NCBI RefSeq assembly: GCF_000590885.1
Contig: NZ_JFHN01000069.1
Location: 23,758 to 87,757, forward strand
Origin: Erwinia mallotivora
GTDB taxonomy: Bacteria > Pseudomonadota > Gammaproteobacteria > Enterobacterales > Enterobacteriaceae
Reading direction: 5' to 3'
Length of the DNA: 64,000 nt
The notes beneath the pieces were generated by a model, which was not told where the DNA came from, ran no database searches, and worked only from the letters and a program-made list of their open reading frames with translations. How positions within the stretch are numbered: position 1 is the stretch's first letter; every line of letters starts with the position of its first letter. This document shows positions 59,725-64,000 of the stretch, piece by piece. The translations under genes and the position numbers were made by a program.

Positions 59725-61089
59725 ATGACCGGATCGCGCAAAAAAGATGTACAGTCACATTTTACGCTGTTGGGAATTGGTGCGGGACCGGCCAATTTAA
59801 GCCTGGCGTCACTGCTGCATGGCAAACCGGAAATAAAGAATCTTTTCCTCGACGGAAAAAATGCTTTTTCCTGGCATGATGACCAAATGATTGACGGCGC
59901 GACCTTACAGGTTTCGTTATTTAAAGATCTCAGCACGCTGACCGATCCCACCAATAAATTTACCTTTCTGGCTTATCTGCATGAGAAGGGGCGTATTTAT
60001 CATTTTCTTAATGCCCAGTTTGATGAAATTCCCCGGCGGGAATTCCGTAATTATTTAGCCTGGGCGGCGGAGAAAAATGAAAATGTCCTGTTTGGTGAAA
60101 AGGTGCTGAATATTGATTTTGACCGGGTATTCCGCATTGTTACCGATAAAAGAGAGCTGACCGCCGACAATATTGCCATCGGCGTTGGCACCCGTCCCTG
60201 GGTGCCGGAGTTCGCCGCCGCACAAATTGGTCAGACACAATTCCATGTCAGCCAGTACATGCAACGAAACAGCCGCGTGGCCGGGAAACGGGTGACGGTG
60301 ATTGGCGGCGGGCAGTCGGGTGCCGAAGTGTTTCTCGATCTGCTGTCAAAAGCGGACAGCGAAAGACCGGCCAGTATCCACTGGATTTCACGGCGGCGTA
60401 ATTTCTTCCCCATTGATGACTCGACCTTCACCAATGACTTTTATATGCCCAGCTATTCAGCCTATTTCAACAAGCTGCCGTTACACCTGCGCCAGCGAAC
60501 CAACCGGGAAAATATTCTGACCTCCGACGGCATTTCTGAGTCCACCCTGCGGCAGATTTATCAGAAGCTCTACAGCCTGAACTTCATTACCCCAGGCAAG
60601 ATGCAGATTGCCATGCAGACCAGCCGTTCGGTCAGCAATGTCAGGCCGACCGCCACTAACGGCTGGCTGGTGGAGTACAGCCACCTTGATTCCGCCGGGG
60701 TGGAGACGCAGGAAGCGGATGTGATTGTCTGGGCCACCGGCTATGCGCCAACGGAAAAACATTTTCTCGGCACGCTCTCCGAGCGTATCCACCGTGAAAA
60801 AGAGGAATTTGTGGTGGATGAAGACTTTGCCGTGCAGTGGGACGGGCCGAAAGAGAATAATATTTTCGTGCAGAATGCGGTTCGCGGACAGCGTGGCCTG
60901 CCGGATTTAAATCTCAGCCTGAACGCATGGCGGGCGCAACGTATTATGGGCCGCCTGTGTGGCGAATATCCTGCTCATCAACATCCTTCTTTTATCGACT
61001 GGGCACCGCCAGCGGAAAACAGCACGCTGGAAAACCTGAAGATTGATTTTGATGAAAAAGAGTGGAAGCGAATATCACACAGTTTCTGA
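59725..61089 (+). CDS. L-lysine/L-ornithine N-monooxygenase family (N-hydroxylase)
   Basis: 454 residues of the IucD/PvdA family. FAD site GIGAGPANLSLASLL (about residues 13-27), substrate/FAD region FLDGKNAFSWHDDQMIDGATLQVSLFKDLSTLTDPTNKFTFLAYLHEKGR, NADPH site VIGGGQSGAEVFLDLL (about 190-206) and the D-x-x-x-L/F-ATGY end (IVWATGYAP). It hydroxylates a side-chain amine of lysine or ornithine. No siderophore synthetase is adjacent; the two downstream genes point instead to N-N bond formation. Confidence 0.92.
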   Translation: MTGSRKKDVQSHFTLLGIGAGPANLSLASLLHGKPEIKNLFLDGKNAFSWHDDQMIDGATLQVSLFKDLSTLTDPTNKFTFLAYLHEKGRIYHFLNAQFDEIPRREFRNYLAWAAEKNENVLFGEKVLNIDFDRVFRIVTDKRELTADNIAIGVGTRPWVPEFAAAQIGQTQFHVSQYMQRNSRVAGKRVTVIGGGQSGAEVFLDLLSKADSERPASIHWISRRRNFFPIDDSTFTNDFYMPSYSAYFNKLPLHLRQRTNRENILTSDGISESTLRQIYQKLYSLNFITPGKMQIAMQTSRSVSNVRPTATNGWLVEYSHLDSAGVETQEADVIVWATGYAPTEKHFLGTLSERIHREKEEFVVDEDFAVQWDGPKENNIFVQNAVRGQRGLPDLNLSLNAWRAQRIMGRLCGEYPAHQHPSFIDWAPPAENSTLENLKIDFDEKEWKRISHSF

Positions 61090-61124
61090 GTTAAGCCGAA
61101 GCCTCATCCTGGGAACGTAACATC

Positions 61125-62180
61125 ATGTTGAAATATGACATCGCTATTGTCGGTGGGGGTATCCTTGGGTCCACCATCGCCAGAGAGCTTTTAAATAAAT
61201 ACCCGGCGTTAAAGATTTCAATTATTGATAAAAGACTTTCGGGTGCCGGTGCCTCTTTTTATTCTGCGGGCGTGCATTTTCCGCGAGGCAACAGTGAACG
61301 CGTCAGAAAAATGTCACACGACAGCCACCATTATTATCAGCAGCAGATATCAGAAGGCGCGCCAATATATCCGCTGGAAATGGAATTAATTACCGACGCG
61401 GGCAATCGTCCACAGGTGGAAAAAAGATATCTGCCGCTGGTGGCATTTAATCAGACTGAAAAATGCCGCAGCGACTTTATCGATCTTAGCGCCACGGGCG
61501 GTGGCAATTTACAGGTGCTGAAAGGCAGCGGGGCGAATTATGCCAATGTCTTTGCGCTGGTGAATCACTACATGCAGCAGTTGCGTGACCGGGTGGACTA
61601 CCTCGAAGGAACGGAAGTGGAGGCCATTGGGCGTGAGGATGACGGCTACCGGCTGTCATTGTGGTCCGGGGTGAATGTGCAGGCGCGGCAGGCGATTGTG
61701 GTGCCAGGGCCGTGGATTGCCCATCCGCTGTGCCGCAATGCCCTTGCCGCCAGCGGTCTGCGGGTGAAAAAAATCGTCGCGGCACACATCAACGTTCAGC
61801 CCGAGAAGCAGGCTGCGCTTACCGTTTTCGACGAAGAGGACGCCTTTTTGCTGCCCTGCCATCATCGCAAACAGTGGCTGTTCAGCTACACCTGCAAAGA
61901 GTGGGATGTCAACCCGGAAACCGTCGGGCCGCTGAACTCTGCCGATCTCGCGAACGCCCGTGAAACCCTGGCGAAATATGCCCCGGCGCTGGCCGACCAG
62001 ATTCACGATGGCCGGGTATTTTGTGACGCCTACAGCCCCAACAGCGAACCGGCGGTTTTCCGCGCCGATGACGGGGTCATTTTTGCCGCAGGCTGCAACG
62101 GCTCCGGCTACCGGCTGGCACCGGCTATCGCCGCTGACGTAATCAATCTGCTTCCAAATCTGTCAGGACTGGAGAAATAA
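61125..62180 (+). CDS. DAO-family FAD-dependent oxidoreductase (hydrazine-cleaving type)
   Basis: 351 residues. The Rossmann start is YDIAIVGGGILGSTIARELL, the FAD loop is RLSGAGASFYSAGVHFPRG, and the C-terminal is FAAGCNGSGYRLAPAIAADVI. D-amino acid oxidase/glycine oxidase superfamily. In s56-p1 biosynthesis a DAO-type flavoenzyme (Spb39) oxidatively releases hydrazinoacetate from the lysine-glycine hydrazine adduct, and its gene sits beside the N-hydroxylase and cupin-MetRS genes as here. By position and fold this protein should do the analogous step. Confidence 0.85.
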   Translation: MLKYDIAIVGGGILGSTIARELLNKYPALKISIIDKRLSGAGASFYSAGVHFPRGNSERVRKMSHDSHHYYQQQISEGAPIYPLEMELITDAGNRPQVEKRYLPLVAFNQTEKCRSDFIDLSATGGGNLQVLKGSGANYANVFALVNHYMQQLRDRVDYLEGTEVEAIGREDDGYRLSLWSGVNVQARQAIVVPGPWIAHPLCRNALAASGLRVKKIVAAHINVQPEKQAALTVFDEEDAFLLPCHHRKQWLFSYTCKEWDVNPETVGPLNSADLANARETLAKYAPALADQIHDGRVFCDAYSPNSEPAVFRADDGVIFAAGCNGSGYRLAPAIAADVINLLPNLSGLEK

Positions 62181-62182
62181 AC

Positions 62183-64000
62183 ATGGTGATTCATCATTTA
62201 GAAAACGCGGAAATGGCGCGGATGTTTGACATTGACATCAGCCATCTTGACGGACTGGATTTCCCCGCCGGCTGGGGCCGGGTGGCACCGGGCGAGCGCT
62301 CCGCCAGCCACCAGCACGATGAAACCGAGATGTTCGTCATTGTCAGCGGTGAAGGCACGCTGCTGGTTGATGGTCATCGCCATGCGGTGAAAGCCGGTAG
62401 CGTGGCGCAGTTTGCCCCTTTTGAGTCCCACGTACTGGAAAACAGCGGTGAGACGGACCTGGTGTTCTTTTTACAGTACCGCCGCGATGCCGCCAGTGCC
62501 GCCCGTTCGAGCGCCTCACAGGAACGTCAGAACCCGCAGCGCCCGCAGTTCGTCTTCTCCACGCCGCCTACGCCCAACGGCGACCTGCATCTTGGCCACC
62601 TCTCCGGCCCGTATCTGGGGGCGGATGCCTTTGTGCGCTATCAGCGGCTGTTGGGGAATCCGGCCTGGCATATGACCGGCTCGGATGATTTTCAGAGCTA
62701 TGTGGTGGCGCTGGCTCATCGCGAAGGCAAAACCCCGGCGGAAGTGGCGAGCCACTACTCACGGGAAATTCGCCAGACCCTGAGCATGATGGATATTGAA
62801 CTGGATCACTACACGGTGACCAACGACGCCGAAGGCTATGCCGCAGGCGCACAGCGCTTTTTCAGCCGCCTGGTGGCGAGCGGTGAGGTGCAGCTGCGTG
62901 ACGCACCGGCGCTGTGCGACAGGGAGAACGGCAACTATCTGTATGAAGTGGATGTGGCCGGTGCCTGTCCGGGCTGTGGCAATGCCACCAACGGTAATAT
63001 CTGTGAAGAGTGCGGCGAGCCGAACGTGGTCACCGACCTCGGTGCGCCGATCACCAAAGCCAGTCAGCAGCCACCGGAAAACCGTGCGGTAAAACGCTAT
63101 ATGCTGCCGCTGCATCAGTTTGCTGCCACGGTAGCGCAGCACCATAAAGTGGGGCGCGTCCCGGCGAGAATGCGCGAGCTGGCGCAGCGGGTTTTCAGCC
63201 GTGCGTCGCTGGACGTGCCGGTTTCTCATCCGGCCAGCTGGGGGATCTCCCCGGCAGAAGCAGAAGGCGAAGGCCAGGTTATCTGGGTGTGGCCGGAGAT
63301 GAGCTACGGCTTCCTGTGGGACATCGAACAGCTGGGGAAAAAGGTCAACCAGCCGTGGAAAGCGGACCAGCCGGACGCCAGCTGGAAAATCGTCCACTTT
63401 TTCGGCTATGACAACAGCTTCTATCACAGCATTCTCTATCCGGTGCTCTATCAGCTGGCTTACCCGGACTGGCAGCCGGATATCGACTATCACCACAATG
63501 AGTTCTACCTGCTGGAAGGGAAAAAATTCTCCACCAGCCGCCGTCACGCGGTATGGGGCAAAGAGATCCTCACCCCGCAGAGCGTCGATGCGGTGCGCTT
63601 TTATCTCAGTCTGACCCGCCCTGAGCAGGAGCGGACCAATTTCCAGCTGGCGGCTTATCAGCAGGAGCTGAGCCAGACCTTAATCGGCCAGTGGCAGACC
63701 TGGCTGCATGACCTGGGAGAACGCACCGCCAGGCTGTTTGCCGGTCAGGCACCGGACGCCGGGATCTGGACCAAAGAGCAGGTGGCCTTCTGGGCGCAGC
63801 TGAATGGTCATCTGCAACAGACCACCGACGCGCTGAACGCCGATGGCTTCTCGCTGCGCCGCGCGGCACAGCAGCTGAAAAACCTGGTGCAGGACACCCT
63901 GACCTTCTCTCGCAGCCAGCAGCGTCTGGCGGGCATTGCGGGCTGGAAAGATGAAGTGGATTACAGGACCAGGTCGCGCCAGTTCTTTACTGACTGGGAC
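62183..64000 (+). CDS. Cupin-methionyl-tRNA synthetase fusion, N-N bond-forming enzyme (cut by right edge)
   Basis: 606 residues in the window, open at the right edge; starts 2 bases after the previous stop. Residues 1-105 are a cupin with metal ligands His43, His45, Glu49 and His83 (SHQHDETEMF; PFESHVLEN). Residues 120-600 are a class I MetRS core: HLGH at 136-139, a zinc knuckle Cys262/265/274/277, and KFSTS at 448-452 in place of KMSKS. This two-domain layout is that of Spb40, PyrN and Tri28, which activate an amino acid and join it to an N-hydroxylated amine to create a hydrazine. It is not housekeeping MetG, which lacks the cupin. Confidence 0.92.
   Translation, partial: MVIHHLENAEMARMFDIDISHLDGLDFPAGWGRVAPGERSASHQHDETEMFVIVSGEGTLLVDGHRHAVKAGSVAQFAPFESHVLENSGETDLVFFLQYRRDAASAARSSASQERQNPQRPQFVFSTPPTPNGDLHLGHLSGPYLGADAFVRYQRLLGNPAWHMTGSDDFQSYVVALAHREGKTPAEVASHYSREIRQTLSMMDIELDHYTVTNDAEGYAAGAQRFFSRLVASGEVQLRDAPALCDRENGNYLYEVDVAGACPGCGNATNGNICEECGEPNVVTDLGAPITKASQQPPENRAVKRYMLPLHQFAATVAQHHKVGRVPARMRELAQRVFSRASLDVPVSHPASWGISPAEAEGEGQVIWVWPEMSYGFLWDIEQLGKKVNQPWKADQPDASWKIVHFFGYDNSFYHSILYPVLYQLAYPDWQPDIDYHHNEFYLLEGKKFSTSRRHAVWGKEILTPQSVDAVRFYLSLTRPEQERTNFQLAAYQQELSQTLIGQWQTWLHDLGERTARLFAGQAPDAGIWTKEQVAFWAQLNGHLQQTTDALNADGFSLRRAAQQLKNLVQDTLTFSRSQQRLAGIAGWKDEVDYRTRSRQFFTDWD

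Noticed and set aside
59725..61089. Siderophore (aerobactin/ferrioxamine-like) biosynthesis
   Set aside because: No NIS synthetase, acetyl/succinyl transferase, TonB receptor or Fur-box-like sequence is adjacent; the downstream DAO and cupin-MetRS genes fit N-N chemistry better.
62183..64000. Housekeeping methionyl-tRNA synthetase metG
   Set aside because: The N-terminal cupin, the position directly after the N-hydroxylase and DAO genes, and the changed KFSTS motif fit the hydrazine-forming fusion enzymes instead.

Overview
The window reads as a chromosome segment of an enterobacterium, most likely Erwiniaceae (Erwinia or Pantoea type). The evidence is near-identical housekeeping proteins, E. 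coli-like gene neighbourhoods (glnALG-yshB, typA, yihX-yihY-dtd-fabY, gmk-rpoZ-spoT-trmH-recG, ligB, yicG, xanP-yicH) and a plant-associate style scrKYABR sucrose operon. The assignment is by family recognition only; no search was run.

Layout. 1-690: start of a TetR-type regulator divergent from a DoxX-like membrane protein, with two tandem operators between them. 0.8-5.3 kb: yshB and the nitrogen operon glnA-glnL-glnG, with sigma-54 promoter, NtrC sites and internal terminator. 5.6-14.6 kb: typA, yihX, yihY, dtd, fabY, rluF, yicH, xanP. 14.8-18.1 kb: an AT-rich three-gene glycan cassette (two family-2 glycosyltransferases and a Wzx-like flippase) sitting where E. coli carries gltS. 19.1-25 kb: recG, trmH, spoT, rpoZ, gmk. 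25.2-28.1 kb: ligB, yicG, yjdM. 28.3-31.3 kb: an HTH-cupin-methyltransferase fusion with an azlC/azlD amino-acid exporter, behind a palindromic operator. 31.4-36.4 kb: accessory debris with a small orphan gene, a divergent Nlp/XRE pair, DUF943 and DUF3289 genes and an IS630-family element flanked by broken genes.

36.4-49.3 kb is a carbohydrate region. scrKYABR has three ScrR-type operators. It is followed by a seven-gene cluster with two complete PTS permeases (one ascorbate type, one fructose type) around an allulose-6-phosphate/ribulose-phosphate epimerase, divergent from its own LacI-family regulator.

49.9-64 kb (running off the right edge) is a GC-rich, same-strand biosynthetic cluster: type II thioesterase, isocitrate-lyase/PEP-mutase superfamily enzyme, KAS III-like enzyme, a 729-residue protein with a haem-oxygenase-like diiron oxygenase domain, acyl-CoA dehydrogenase, cytochrome P450, ATP-grasp ligase, MFS exporter, lysine/ornithine N-monooxygenase, DAO-type flavoenzyme and a cupin-methionyl-tRNA-synthetase fusion. 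The last three match in order and architecture the machinery that joins an N-hydroxylated amino acid to a second amino acid to make an N-N bond, known from actinomycete hydrazine pathways such as s56-p1 and triacsin. The cluster therefore probably makes a hydrazine-derived (hydrazide, azo, azoxy or similar) small molecule without any NRPS or PKS module visible in the window. This is the most interesting system here.
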